Under the pieces are notes generated by a model. The model searched no databases, was not told where the DNA came from, and saw only the letters and a program-made list of their open reading frames with translations. Made by a program: the position numbers and the translations under genes. From assembly GCA_016758965.1 (NCBI GenBank), contig JAEPRB010000005.1, positions 310,001 through 374,000 on the forward strand: a stretch of DNA of 64,000 nucleotides, written 5' to 3'. The DNA comes from Circinella minor. Lineage: Eukaryota > Mucoromycota > Mucoromycetes > Mucorales > Lichtheimiaceae. This document shows, piece after piece, positions 1 to 15,098 of this stretch (position 1 is the first letter of the stretch; each line of letters opens with the position of its first letter).

Positions 1-426
1 TTATAGTTGTACCACATGTTCCTGATAGTTTGGTTGGATTTGAGCATGCTGGAGAAGAATATTGGCAATCTTCTGATATTAGCAAGCGTGTCCGTAAGTA
101 TTTAAAACAATCTTTATACAAATCTATCTCTTTATACACAGTCAAAAAACAATTACTAACAATAAAAATATTATCAATGTATTTTTTAAAACAATGTAGA
201 GGTATGTCCTAATGGTTTAGAAACAAAAGATTGTTCCAATTCTATCGCTCCATTCACCAGTATGGTTGACCATACTAAGTAAGTTGCTCTTATTATTATT
301 ATTTTTGATACGTAAATATAGAAAGTAAATGAAAAGATACGTATTTCTGAAACTTACATTTTATCTTGATAAACTATTATTATTATTACTAGATATTTTG
401 GAATGAGCACTGGTATTTGTCTCTAA
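1..426 (+). CDS. Class 3 triacylglycerol lipase, C-terminal end (partial)
   Basis: The gene enters from the left edge. Exons are <1..93, 200..278 and 393..426 (stop TAA 424-426), joined by two short GT...TAG introns. The reading aligns with the C-terminus of Rhizomucor/Rhizopus secreted lipases (alpha/beta hydrolase, class 3): a GFEHAGEEYW stretch, then a VC...DCSNSI block, then FTSMVDH, then YFGMSTGIC. By analogy with R. miehei lipase, the His of MVDH (codon 271-273) is the catalytic-triad His. The two Cys flanking the NGLETKD segment form one disulfide, and the final Cys pairs with an N-terminal Cys. Such enzymes are secreted and hydrolyse ester bonds of triglycerides. The catalytic Ser and Asp, signal peptide and promoter lie outside the window, so activity cannot be judged. 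The visible part is intact, with both introns in consensus. Confidence 0.9.
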
Positions 427-1139
427 AAAAACACATTATTATGTACTAGCCAAGAAATTCATTATTTTGTTTTCAAATCAAGATAAATGTACACTTTATC
501 TATTAGATATAGTTTTAGTAGTGTTATTTTTATTATATCAAAATTTAAGTATTCTTATTCACTATAGTATACGTATTGTGTCTGATAAAAATATATCAAA
601 TAAAATATATATACAAAAAAACTTTTTCTTATATACTTTACATAGTATCTATTCAACTTTATAAAACTTTAAACAATATTAACTGTACATATACTTAATA
701 ATATCGTGTTCACATTTTTTTTTGCTATTATTTCGAAACTGTTGATTTTTCGTTGCTATGATTATTTTTTCTAGAAACCGATAGAAACAGTCATGTTAAA
801 AATAGTATTCTATTATAAAAAATGTTACTTATCATATAGACAAGTACTCTGAATATTGTCGTCGATCTATGATTATGAATTTTGGTCTCCTCGTTTTTTC
901 CCTTGTCTCTAAATAGTAACAACGAGGAATAGTTGGAAAAAACACTTGAAACAAAATTAACTATAGTGTATTGATTAAAAAAGAATATTGCGGTCTATAT
1001 TTAAATTCGACCGGGAAAAGGATAAGAAATCTTCCTTCAACTATCATACAGATTACTTTTTTTTTTACCATCCAAAATAATTTTCAAGCCAATGATTCAA
1101 TTATGGTGCATTCGTGTCTTCTTTTCAATTTATCATAAC

Positions 1140-1160
1140 AAAAGCTTGATACAAGCTTTT
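1140..1160. repeat. Perfect inverted repeat, 9-bp arms
   Basis: Left arm 1140-1148 (AAAAGCTTG), 3-nt loop 1149-1151, right arm 1152-1160 (CAAGCTTTT). It is a perfect palindrome with HindIII sites in both arms. It lies in intergenic DNA, so it may be a chance structure, a protein-binding palindrome or a transposon footprint. Function unknown. Confidence 0.6.
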
Positions 1161-1469
1161 CTTGTTGCTAGTTGATAGATTACACTTTTTACAAGGGGAA
1201 GGGCAGAAAGTAAAACATGCAGGGTACAGGATGTTAAATTTCATTATTGACATAAAAAATCAATCATATTTGTTTCTCAGGCACGATAAATAATAAAAAC
1301 AGCTCAATTTAAAGTTAATTTATGATTGGCCGCAGCTAGCTTATAAACCATTCCGAAATGGCATGTTTCTAAGATTATTCTTTCTGAGTTCATTTACTAT
1401 AGTTAGCCTATAGTGTGTGTGCTACTATAATTATATTTTCACAATCAAACATTGCTGCAGCCTTTTCAA

Positions 1470-1580
1470 CTCTTTACTCTCTCTCTCTCTTTTTCTCTTT
1501 CTCTCTCATCCTTTGCCAAGCCCTCGGGCCTATACTTTCCTTCTTTCTTTCCTTTTTATTTTATTTTTATTTTTACAGTT
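1470..1580 (+). promoter_or_regulatory. Pyrimidine-rich tract upstream of the SH3 gene
   Basis: A CT-rich run (CTCTCTCTCT and TTTCTCTTTCTCTC at about 1475-1515), followed by T-rich DNA, ends about 25 bp before the ATG at 1603. Such tracts are common just upstream of, or at, transcription starts of well-expressed fungal genes. This is an inference from position and composition only. Confidence 0.3.
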
Positions 1581-1602
1581 TACTATTTACCATAAACACA
1601 AA

Positions 1603-3022
1603 ATGAGTGAACGGGATCATGTTTTAGCCAACTACATGTTGGCATCTATTCAAAAAGATCTTGGTTTTCTTAAAGATAATCAGTATTTGAATTCTCAAAC
1701 ATATAATGAAATATGTGCACTCCTTCCTTCTACTTGCTCTAATACTATGTCGACAACAACAACTCTTCCTGATACTACAGGCATTAAAAATAAACCACCA
1801 CTTCCAACTCGTAAATCCGCCGGTGGTCCTTTACCAACAGCTGGTCATCCACCTGTGCCTGCGCCTCGTAGTTTGAGTACTGCGGATAATAATAATAATA
1901 CTATGCCAAAATTACCTACTCGTCGATCAACGAACGAACAGCAGCAGCAGCAACAACAACAACACTTGCCTGCACCTGCTCCAAGACCACAACCTTCACC
2001 TCGACCTTCACCTCGTTTGAATAATGCAGTGAATGTCATGCCAATGCCTGCTCCAGCACCCGCACCCGCGCCTGCACCAACGCCAGTTGTACGACAACAT
2101 CATCCTATTCCCGCTGCAGAACCTTCTCCAGCTGCGCCACCACCTGCCTACTCTACAACTACCTCATCATCATTAGCAACAGTAGAAGCTATTTATGATT
2201 ATGAAGGAGATGATCCAAAGACAGATCTTAGTTTCCATTGTGGTGATGTAATTCAAGTCACTGAATATGGTAAGAAGAAATTAAAAAATAAAAAAAGGGC
2301 TAGACAATGAAAATTTATAATAATATTAAATTAACAATTATAATGATAATAATTTATCTTTGATAATTACAAAATATAGTAAATGATGACTGGTGGCGTG
2401 GTGAACTTCACGGTAAATCTGGTATATTCCCTCAAAATCATGTTAAAAAAATAGCGTAAGTAAATCTTTTTAATGATTATTTAAAAAAAGAACTTGTTAT
2501 AATGTATATAATTATACTAAAAATTATTAAGCTGAAAAATAACAGTTCACCTGAACCTGTAAAACGCGCTGTACCTCCAAAACCAACTGTCGCTACGCAA
2601 TCTGCTAAACATAATCCATCACCTCCACCACCACAACAACAACAATCACAACCTATTGCTTCTTCTGGATCATCAGTTCCACCTTATAGTTATCCACCTC
2701 CTCCAACAACAATGTATCATGCACCACCTCAACAACCACCATCCCAAGCTTATTATGCACCCCCTCCTCCAGGTGCACAACCTGTAATGGTACAAGGACA
2801 AGAAGGTCAACATGAAGAAGGTAATAAAGTGACTAACATGACAAAGAAGTTTGGTGGTAAAGTAGGTGAAGCCGCTGTTTGGGGATTCGGAGCAACACGT
2901 AAGTAGTTCTTAATTTACAACTGTTCATTACATTTATATAAATTATATATAATACTAACCTTTTTCTAAATTCATTACTATTATCACTAGTGGGTAGTCA
3001 GGCCGCCAGCGCAATATTCTAA
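1603..3022 (+). CDS. Lsb1/Pin3-like SH3 domain protein
   Basis: Four exons, 1603..2269, 2380..2455, 2546..2898 and 2991..3022, encode 375 aa. The N-terminal helix (about residues 10-40, ending in ICALLP) resembles yeast Lsb1/Pin3. A Pro-rich linker with several PxxP and PxPxPR motifs follows, with a short polyQ run. The SH3 domain spans about 192-248, with ALYDY-like AIYDYEG, then DDWWRGEL and GIFPQNHV. A second Pro/Gln-rich region contains a PPxY motif (PPYSY, residues 293-297), the type bound by Rsp5/Nedd4 WW domains. A Gly-rich tail, KFGGKVGEAAVWGFGATLG, matches the Lsb1 C-terminus. Yeast Lsb1/Pin3 bind Las17/WASP, modulate Arp2/3 actin assembly at endocytic sites and are Rsp5 substrates; the same role is inferred here. 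An upstream in-frame extension runs through the CT tract and is not credible as protein, so I start at 1603. Confidence 0.85.
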
Positions 3023-3590
3023 TATCATTATAATAATAATAAAGTATAAAATATAAAGCATATATATATATATATATATATTGCTCTTCTAATATTTATG
3101 TCTGTCAGTTCCATGTTAGGTTTCTAGAGGAATTAAGTTTTTTTTTTTATTCGTAATTTACTAATGAGCTCTAGTTATGTATTTATTTGGCGTGTTGTGG
3201 ATATTAATAGTTGACTTTTTTAAAATACAAAAAGAGTTTAAGATAAACCAATACGATTGATGGTTTAAAAAAAAAGCAATTATTATATAAGTAGAACTTT
3301 CATTGAAAGAATACTAAAAAAAAAAAAAACGTGTTGAATTTATATAATAGAGATCAAGAAGGGATAAAAAAAACAGGTTAAATATCAACTTCCAGAATTT
3401 CATTATGGTGAAAAATTACACTTTACAATAATAGAACGCTCACTTTTTAACCAATGAAAAATTATTTTTGGAAGAGATTTTGCTGTTGTTAAAACATACA
3501 CACAAAAAAAAAGTGTGGAACCTCTTTACACCTATTTTTTTAATCCCTTTTCTTTCACACACATTCAAACACACATTTTATACATAAATC
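3023..3590. other. Intergenic region with AT microsatellite
   Basis: About 570 bp, AT-rich, with a pure (TA)n run at 3060-3081 and several A or T homopolymers. It presumably holds the terminator of the SH3 gene and the promoter of the next gene. No coding signal seen. Confidence 0.6.
3060..3081. repeat. (TA)n microsatellite
   Basis: About 11 TA units just downstream of the SH3 gene stop codon. Simple repeat; no function assigned. Confidence 0.8.
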
Positions 3591-6500
3591 ATGGAAAACG
3601 TTGACACTGAATTAAAGGATTTGAATATATGTGATCAACTTAGAGCCAATTCTTCTTTTATGAAAGTTATGGCTACTTTGTTTCATTATGGTAATCAATC
3701 CATGAATGCCGCTCAACTAGTGATCGCCGTCAGGGCACTTAATCTGCTTCCTTTACGGTAAATTAATTCTTCATCCCCATTAAACAAAAAAAAAAAAATA
3801 TTTATTTATTTATTTATTTATTTTCTATTTTTTTTTTCCAATGTGTATACTTGAATGTTTTTTTATACATTTATTGGGTTCACTATGGATTTACTTTTTT
3901 TTTTTTGTCAACAAATTTTGAGTTACTCAAAAATACATGTATATATATAAAATAATAAAAAATGCTGACTTTCTATAATTGTAAATAAAAAAAAAATAGT
4001 GGTGAAACACCAAAAAGTACAATTCAAGGTATTATTTCTACATCACGAAAAGCTGCAAGAGATTTACGCCAACCCGATCCTTTTCAGATTGACAAGGATA
4101 ATTCTGGAAGACAAGCAAAATATTCCATTGCTGAAGGAGTATTGAATGGAGCATCGGTACCAGAAGTACAAGAAATACCCGATGAACCGATCATTTTGAA
4201 ACCAGTAGAGCATTCTACAGCTTATGCTTCCTCATATTCTGGTTCTGGTAGTAATGGTCAACTTGGAAAAAGACAACGTAAAACACCTAAATTTTATACA
4301 CCTGACGCGCTTCGTAAAGCGAAAAGTCGTCGGGCTGCACGTTCTAAACTTCAACGTAGAAAAGGTTATGGTGCCGATTCCGATAGTGCTTCTGATATAG
4401 ACGTGGATATGGATGATGAGTAAGTTATATATATAAATATTTTTCGGATGTATATAGGTGTCTGTGCGGTCGATAATGTTATGAGATAGAAAAAAATACT
4501 AACCACGGTTACGGTTTTTTTTTTTTTTAAAAAAAAAAAATTAATAGTAGTTTTATGTCGATGGGTTCATCCGATGACGATGACCAAACGAACGCTGTAG
4601 TTGAAGAAGATACCATTAGTGGATATTCACTTGTATATGCTCCCCCTAATAATGACAACACTGATTATATCGATCCTATTAACTTTGAAGAATATCCTAT
4701 CGCTTCTTATTTTGCTATTGCACAACAAAAAGGATATTCCTACCCCCGTTTCCGATCGCATGAAAAGGTCAAGATTCCCAAAATTAACTGTGAAGACAAA
4801 TTCCGAGTAGCAGATATTGTATCCGAATCCACACAACATATTGTGGGTCGTATGTTTATTTTGGCAGATGGTCATGGAGGTCGTGGTTGTTCTGAATTTT
4901 TTGTTCGAAATACACCAGCAGCTGTACAAAAATTATGTGCTACTTATGATCCAGCAAAATTTGATGATAAACAAGTTCAAAAGAGTTTTGAAACTGGTAT
5001 TAAAAAGATGGTGGATACATTAGATGGAGAATATCTTAAATTGAAACGATTACAGTTAGGACGACGACGGACGATGAATAGTAAAGGGCCAACAGCTACA
5101 ACAAATGACGCTACAAATACAAATAACAATAATACCAATAATGATACATCATCAGCAACGCCAATTGAAAATAGTGAAGAGCTGGATAATGATGGATGTA
5201 CATTAATTATCAACATGTTCTTCGGTAATTGGCTTATCAATATTAATGTCGGTGATTCACGATCGGTATTAATATCAGCACCTGATCCAGGTACACACCA
5301 ACAAAAAACAGCTGAAGAACTCAATAATTATCCATTGATGTGTGGACTCGATAATGATTATAAAATGGATGTGGAATTTGCTTCACAAGATCATAAACCC
5401 TACTTGGAACATTTGGCTCGAGAAATTCTGGAAAATGGAGGTGAATTTATTGATTCTGTACAAGATCGAGTGATCAAGGTAGATCTAGATAAATTACGAG
5501 AAGATGGTAATCGACAAGCGAAACGTGTAGCACTTAAAAATGCAAGAATTCGACCTAAACGACAACATCATTTAAATAACAATATTAATAATGTAAACAA
5601 TGGTATCATCAATGATAATAATAGCGACAATACGGGTTCACCTAATGATAATGGTACCAGTGATACAACTCAAGGAGGGTATGCAGCACAAAGCGCCGTA
5701 CGCACAACAGCCAATCATTTCAATAACAAACCATATAATCATTATCATCGTTCACGAGAAGACCGAATCCCATCCTTGAATGTTGCACGATCATGTGGCG
5801 ATTTGGATTTCAAAATGAACCCAGAAAGAAAAATTATTTCTTGTGAACCCGATGTGACCTTTTTCCGTATATCTGATGACGACAATAATAATAATAGCAA
5901 CAACAATGGGTTACCGAATCAACAAGAGCATCGCACATTGATTACATCACGTGATACAAAACGACGACACTTTTTATTCATGAGCACAGATGGTATGTTT
6001 GATTATATGTACGAAGAAACACCCGAGAGACAGAATCGTGCAGTGGCCAAGGTTCTGGGACCTATGATTGAAGATGGTGAAAAAGTCGGTGCTTTGATGC
6101 TGGACGAAGAAGAAAAATTGGGTGGACAAACGATCGAACATAATTCAGAAAATAATAAAGATAATAATGATGTGACACCTATGGCTGTGGATTCTGGATT
6201 AACTACACCTAATGGTAAATCCATAAATGATAAAACAAAATCTCCATCTCCACCATCGTCAGCGACAGTAAATGAAACAACTGCTCAACACAAGCGAACT
6301 CCTGATAATAAAAACAATAATACCAACGAAGAACCAGAAAAAGAAACGACTCAGACTGGTACTGATGTCGAAACTACTTCCGTTACTCCTACCATAACTA
6401 CTGAAAACTCTAAAAAGGAACAACAAGGTGAAGAAGATAAAAAAGAAAATCAAGAACCCAAGGAAGTAGAAATGAAGGAAAGTGAACAAGAAGAAGCGAA

Positions 6501-6726
6501 AACGGAACAAGATGAACAAATAAAGAAAGCAGAAGAAGACCAACAACCATCAAAGCCACGATTATTCCGAGAAATTGATGATAAAGCAGCCAGAGAACGA
6601 AAAATTCGAGAACGTACTTTAGTAATGGCTGCACGATATTTTGCAAACCGAGAAAGTGTACATGGCTTTTTCTCTTCCACTTTACAAGATTATGACGATT
6701 GTACCATAGTACTTATTGAAATTTAG
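3591..6726 (+). CDS. Probable fusion: Gds1-like winged helix + PP2C phosphatase
   Basis: Exons 3591..3757, 4000..4419 and 4548..6726 join in frame into 921 aa. Residues about 20-90 (MKVMATLFHYGNQSMNAAQL, then a GETPKSTIQGIIST block) look like the Gds1-type/HARE-like winged helix of fungal nuclear proteins. A basic segment (KRQRKTPKFYTP and SRRAARSKLQRRK) and an acidic Asp/Ser stretch follow. Exon 3 carries a PP2C (PPM) Ser/Thr phosphatase: DGHGG (303-307), NVGDSRSV, SQDHKP, ARSCGDLDF, MSTDGMFD and YDDCT near the C-terminus, all metal- or phosphate-binding signatures. Asn-rich and Glu/Lys-rich inserts interrupt the domain. Alternatively these are two genes (winged helix ending at TAA 4421, PP2C from ATG 4555). 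The gap would then be only 131 bp, and the first stop lies inside a perfect GTAAGT donor at 4420. Tandem acceptors TAG/TAG at 4545-4550 both keep frame. Each domain is clear; the fusion is inference. Confidence 0.65.
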
Positions 6727-7002
6727 TTGTTGTGAAATTGTTCTTTTATGTTTATGTTTTTCTTTTCTTTCTTTCTTAATGAACTTTGTTTATATATCTC
6801 TTTTCTCTCAATCTTTTATGTTTTATGGTTATCTTCTTGTTTGTTTACTTATTTTGGAAATGGGTTGTGTTGCTATGGAGATAACTTGGACTTAGCAGAT
6901 AACTGTCGGAAAAAAAAGGCATAGAAAGGGTTTTAAAATTTAAACTTTTTATTGCCCGGCAACGTCCTTTCTTTTTTTTTTTACCACTAAATCACTAAAA
7001 AA

Positions 7003-8149
7003 ATGGATTATCCTGTGGACGTTGCTATCCTAATATCATACTTTGTATTGATTGGTGGTTTATTTTTACGTATTCAAGTTCCATTAAAACAATGTTTACA
7101 AAGCAAACAATTTGGTTCAACTTTATTCATTGTTGGTGCGTTTGTCTCGTTCTTATTCACTTGGTATTATATGATTAGTTATTTTGTTCATAGTTACAAT
7201 GAATCCGATCGCGTAGCAACAAATGAACCTGTTTCACTTAATTCCATTTCTCATTGGTTACATAATGTATCGCTTTTTGACGATGCTTGGAGAACTGTAA
7301 GCAATGGTAATATACAATGGTTATGGAGTCAACAGATATGTATGTTTACAGTAGGTGTATGGACCCCGTTTTTGGCTATTGAAGGTAATATCTCATAGAT
7401 AGACTTCTGTTGTTGGTTGTAATATATTATATTAACTCACAATTATACGTATATATATATATATATATATATACATAGGTGCTCGTCGACGTATTCCATA
7501 TCTATGGGCATTTATGGTGTTGGGTCAAGTCGTTGCTATCTCAACTGCCAGCGCTTTATTTTTCGCTGTCGTGCTTGCTTTTCCTCCAACGGATCTTGCT
7601 GGACCTTCCCGTCGCCTTGCTACCACCTTATTCATTTGCGTTGTTGGTGGCATGATTACAGTCGTAGTTTCGCCATTTGTTGCTATATCTGAAGAGTTCT
7701 TACCCAACTTATTGGTAATGCATATTTTGCTCGTAATTCCTCTTTTACCAAGTAAACCAGCTATCTATAATTATACCCAACAATCTATTTACGTCGTTGG
7801 TATCTATATGCTAAGCGCGGGTGCAAGCCTTTCTATATGTGTCCGTCAGTGGATTTTATGTTTTGTGGAAACTGGTAGTATTTATGGAACATTGATTTCG
7901 ATGGTAGATATCTTTTTTGCTCATCCAGCACAGTCCAGTATTAGTGCGGATGTTGCATGGGTCCATATTTTATGTATGGTATGGATGATCGTAGATCGTC
8001 TTTCCAAGATCAAAAACGGTACAGCTATTCCTCTACCTGTATTGGCTCTTTTTTTCCTAACTCCCATTCTTACTGTATCCGTTACAATGCCCATGTATTT
8101 AGCTTATTCCGAATTTACAGCTGCTTCATCCAAACACCACACATCATAA
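7003..8149 (+). CDS. Multipass membrane protein, unknown family
   Basis: Two exons, 7003..7384 and 7479..8149, encode 350 aa; the intron contains a (TA)n run and ends CATAG. I see about eight or nine hydrophobic segments: residues about 8-25, 40-62, 108-125, 137-163, 176-198, 203-220, 236-258, 290-305 and 315-340. There is no signal peptide apart from the first membrane segment. A conserved-looking polar turn, IEGARRRIPYLW, spans the exon junction. I do not recognise the family. The layout suits an endomembrane protein, with no catalytic motif visible. It converges on DPM1, with stop codons 175 bp apart. The start is the first ATG after an A-rich leader and a T-rich tract. Confidence 0.75.
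7450..7473. repeat. (TA)n microsatellite inside an intron
   Basis: About 12 TA units at the 3' end of the only intron of the membrane-protein gene, just before its CATAG acceptor. Length changes here could affect splicing, but nothing in the sequence shows that they do. Confidence 0.8.
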
Positions 8150-8223
8150 AATCATCAGCTGCCATCCCTCGTATCCATCCATCTTATTAATCTTATATAA
8201 ACTAATATTGATATTTATAACAG

Positions 8224-8297
8224 TAATAATAATAATAATAATAATAATAAAAGGATGATATATATATAATTGATTGTTATTATTATTATTATTATTT
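8224..8297. repeat. Paired (ATA)n and (TAT)n trinucleotide repeats
   Basis: An (AAT/ATA) run at 8224-8250 is followed by a complementary (TAT) run at 8277-8297, between the convergent stop codons of the membrane-protein gene and DPM1. The complementary runs can pair as a long A/U hairpin in either transcript, which could help 3'-end formation. That role is inference. Confidence 0.6.
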
Positions 8298-8324
8298 ATG
8301 TAAACAAAAAAAAGAGAATAAATT

Positions 8325-12696
<4,372 letters not shown>

Positions 12697-13873
12697 ATGT
12701 CCAAAGAAATTCTGACGAACAAAAATATAATGGACATTTTGTTGTCTTCATTAGTGGGTAGGTAAAATTATATTGCATTCAAATCTCGACCGTGCATACT
12801 GACAGTATTAATACTCATTGAATTATATAGGAAAAGAAGCATTTCAAAAATATGTGTCAACAGATGGTGAATGGATTGATGGAAAAAGAAACAATACTTT
12901 ATTCATTTCAGCTGATAGTGAAGACCGTTCCTTACCCCCAGTATTGGTGTCTGTTCAATATACTGTTGACAAATCATTTCTTCGTTGCTTGACCGGATAT
13001 GCACTCCATATATATGATCAATATAAAAAAGAACCAATTGTATTAACCTTGTGCATCAATAAGACAAATGCCGATGTTGTCAGCAATTTTTCAGATTCAT
13101 CAATTCCATACATGAAACTTTTACCAAGTGTATTTTGGGCAAAAAAACATTGTATTATAACACCAACAACGTTGAAGTATTACTTGGATCAGGAACATAA
13201 TATCACTAATAATAACGAAAGTGTTGCTAACAGCGACAACAGCAGCTACAGTAGACGTATAAATATAAGCAACAACAACAAGAACAGCGGAAACAACCTT
13301 CCTGCATTAGCAGCTGTAGCTTTAGTACTAATGTCACAAAAACAATCAATGTTTAAACTTCCCCACTATAAGAACGATCCAACTGTAAAGTTGTGCCATG
13401 AAATTTATGACAACGAAATAAGAAGGCAAGAGTCGGTCGGGAATGTTTACGTTAAAGTAGCAACCCAAACGCAAACACAATTTAAGCGTATTATGGAACA
13501 AGTTGATCAAGATGGTCCCAATATGCGCAAAAAAATCAAAGAATTAAGTAACGAAGGCATCATCTTTACTGAAACATACTTGTATAAATCAGGAGAGCAA
13601 GAGCAAGAAAGTATATCGACATCACCTCCTATTCCACGCAATGATCACAAGTCAAATTTATCATCCAAGATTACTGTTGCACTTCCACTTTTACCTTCAA
13701 ACCCAACCGATATGGAATTTGTAAATCATTGGAAACGTGAATACATGAAAACGCATAAAAGAATGAATTGGGCGACTTGCTTTGAAGAAGGACGAAACGC
13801 GGGATTACTTTCGGCCTATAAGAATCAAGCGTCCTTGAAAAATACTTATAATAAGAAATATCCTTCTTTATAA
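12697..13873 (+). CDS. Rpn-like PD-(D/E)XK nuclease-fold protein (putative)
   Basis: Exons 12697..12757 and 12831..13873 give 367 aa. The join uses donor GTAGGT and a 73-nt intron, and links SLVG to KEAFQKYV in phase. ATG 12730 is an alternative start, and a further 5' exon is possible. The segment with ISADSEDRSLPPVLVSVQ, then LTGYALHIYDQYKKEPIVL, resembles the core of bacterial and fungal Rpn-type PD-(D/E)XK nuclease/transposase-like proteins. In those, an Asp before the Pro pair and an E-x-Q/K on the next strand bind metal; here the second site reads SVQ, so the acidic residue seems lost. An Asn/Ser-rich insert follows (about residues 143-175), then a charged C-terminal half without known motifs. 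The gene stands alone in a gene-poor area, as multicopy mobile-derived families often do. The family call is tentative. Confidence 0.5.
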
Positions 13874-15098
13874 ATCATGATTATCACACGCAGTTGTGTT
13901 AGTATACCTTCCTTCTCTTTCCCAACATCATTCTTCTCTTTCATAGTATTAACATTCAAACAATTACATGTTCATTTCATCTCATAACATTTTTCATAGT
14001 TTTTTTTTTTTTTTTTGGTTGCTTTGCTTATCATCATCGTTGTCTTACTAAAACTATTATTAAACACACTACTGAAAACCACTCTTCTCTTTTTTTTCTT
14101 ACACATAGTAAAACTAAAAAACCATCCGTGATTTCATCCCTACCCGCTTTTATTTACGTACGCAACCTTCATTATTGTATCTTTACTGGATTTGCCATAA
14201 AAGCACACACATACACAAACCATGTTAATCACGTATAGTGTAGTATTACTATTGTAATTGGCAATTTACACGTCCATGTCCCTATTTTGGTATTTGTTTA
14301 CATATCTATCAAAAAACAAATACGACAGACAGATCGAACACTATTGTTATAAACACTCTATTTCCAGTAGATACTCATTTATTACGCATGTAAATATACT
14401 AAACCATTAGATAAAAAAAATACTTGGTCACCACTACGTATCAACTAAATACTTCCTTTTCCAATCCGACTGTTCGTTATACGTATTTTTATAAACACTT
14501 TTTGTTTTGTATACATAGAAGATCAATACTAGTTAGCTGCTCTCCTCTAGCGAAGTACAATCTACATTGAGTATAGTTTACGAAAATGTTTACAATTCAT
14601 TCTACTTGAAGAACCTAAATCCTTCATTTTTTCTTTTCTCATAGTAAGTGAGTATGTCTAGAACGTTACGGGACCGTTCAATTAATTAAGCTAATGGTGT
14701 AGCCACGGAAAAAAAAAACGTCACTGACAGTGACAAGAATAATTTTTCGGTTAACGCTCTTGCGAATTGCTAAACCCAACCTTATTATTAACATCGACAA
14801 GTAGACAAGTTTATTAGTATTATCAATATACTGCTTTCAATTGAGGCTAAAGCAAAATATATTACGGCTTTGCCTCAACCTGATCATCTTCAAATTTTTG
14901 ATTGGCGTGGAAAAGATCTTAAATAGTGTTAAATTATCGACGAGAAGCCAACCATTGATAATTTACTGTATGTGCAAAAAACAATCATCTATGCTAATAT
15001 ATTACTTTTGCTCTTTTTTGTTAAATATACATGTTAGTTTTGGTGGGCGTTGTAGATAATAATAATATTTTTGATTGTTACTATATTAATAATAATCA
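13874..15098. other. Intergenic region with small coding-like fragment
   Basis: About 1.2 kb between the Rpn-like gene and the convergent Rab3GAP gene. Its first 250 bp are T/C-rich, as expected of a 3' region. A 28-codon stretch at 14844-14930 (+) reads EAKAKYITALPQPDHLQIFD... and ends in a stop. It looks protein-like but has no start or partners, so it is at best a relic. Confidence 0.4.

Larger units (their letters stand above)
427..1602. other. Intergenic region between lipase and SH3 gene
   Basis: About 1.2 kb of AT-rich sequence with no coding signal I trust; the short open frames are low-complexity. It should hold the lipase 3' end and the promoter of the SH3 gene. It contains a perfect hairpin (1140-1160) and a strong pyrimidine tract just upstream of the next start codon. 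Confidence 0.6.

Noticed and set aside
1417..1602. N-terminal extension of the SH3 protein frame
   Set aside because: It translates the CT-rich tract into Ser/Leu/Phe low complexity; the family N-terminus begins naturally at 1603.
8227..8297. CRISPR-like repetition
   Set aside because: These are trinucleotide microsatellites without spacers, in a eukaryotic genome.
14844..14930. Protein-like 28-codon stretch ending DWRGKDLK
   Set aside because: Too short, no start codon or splice context, and nothing continues it on either side.
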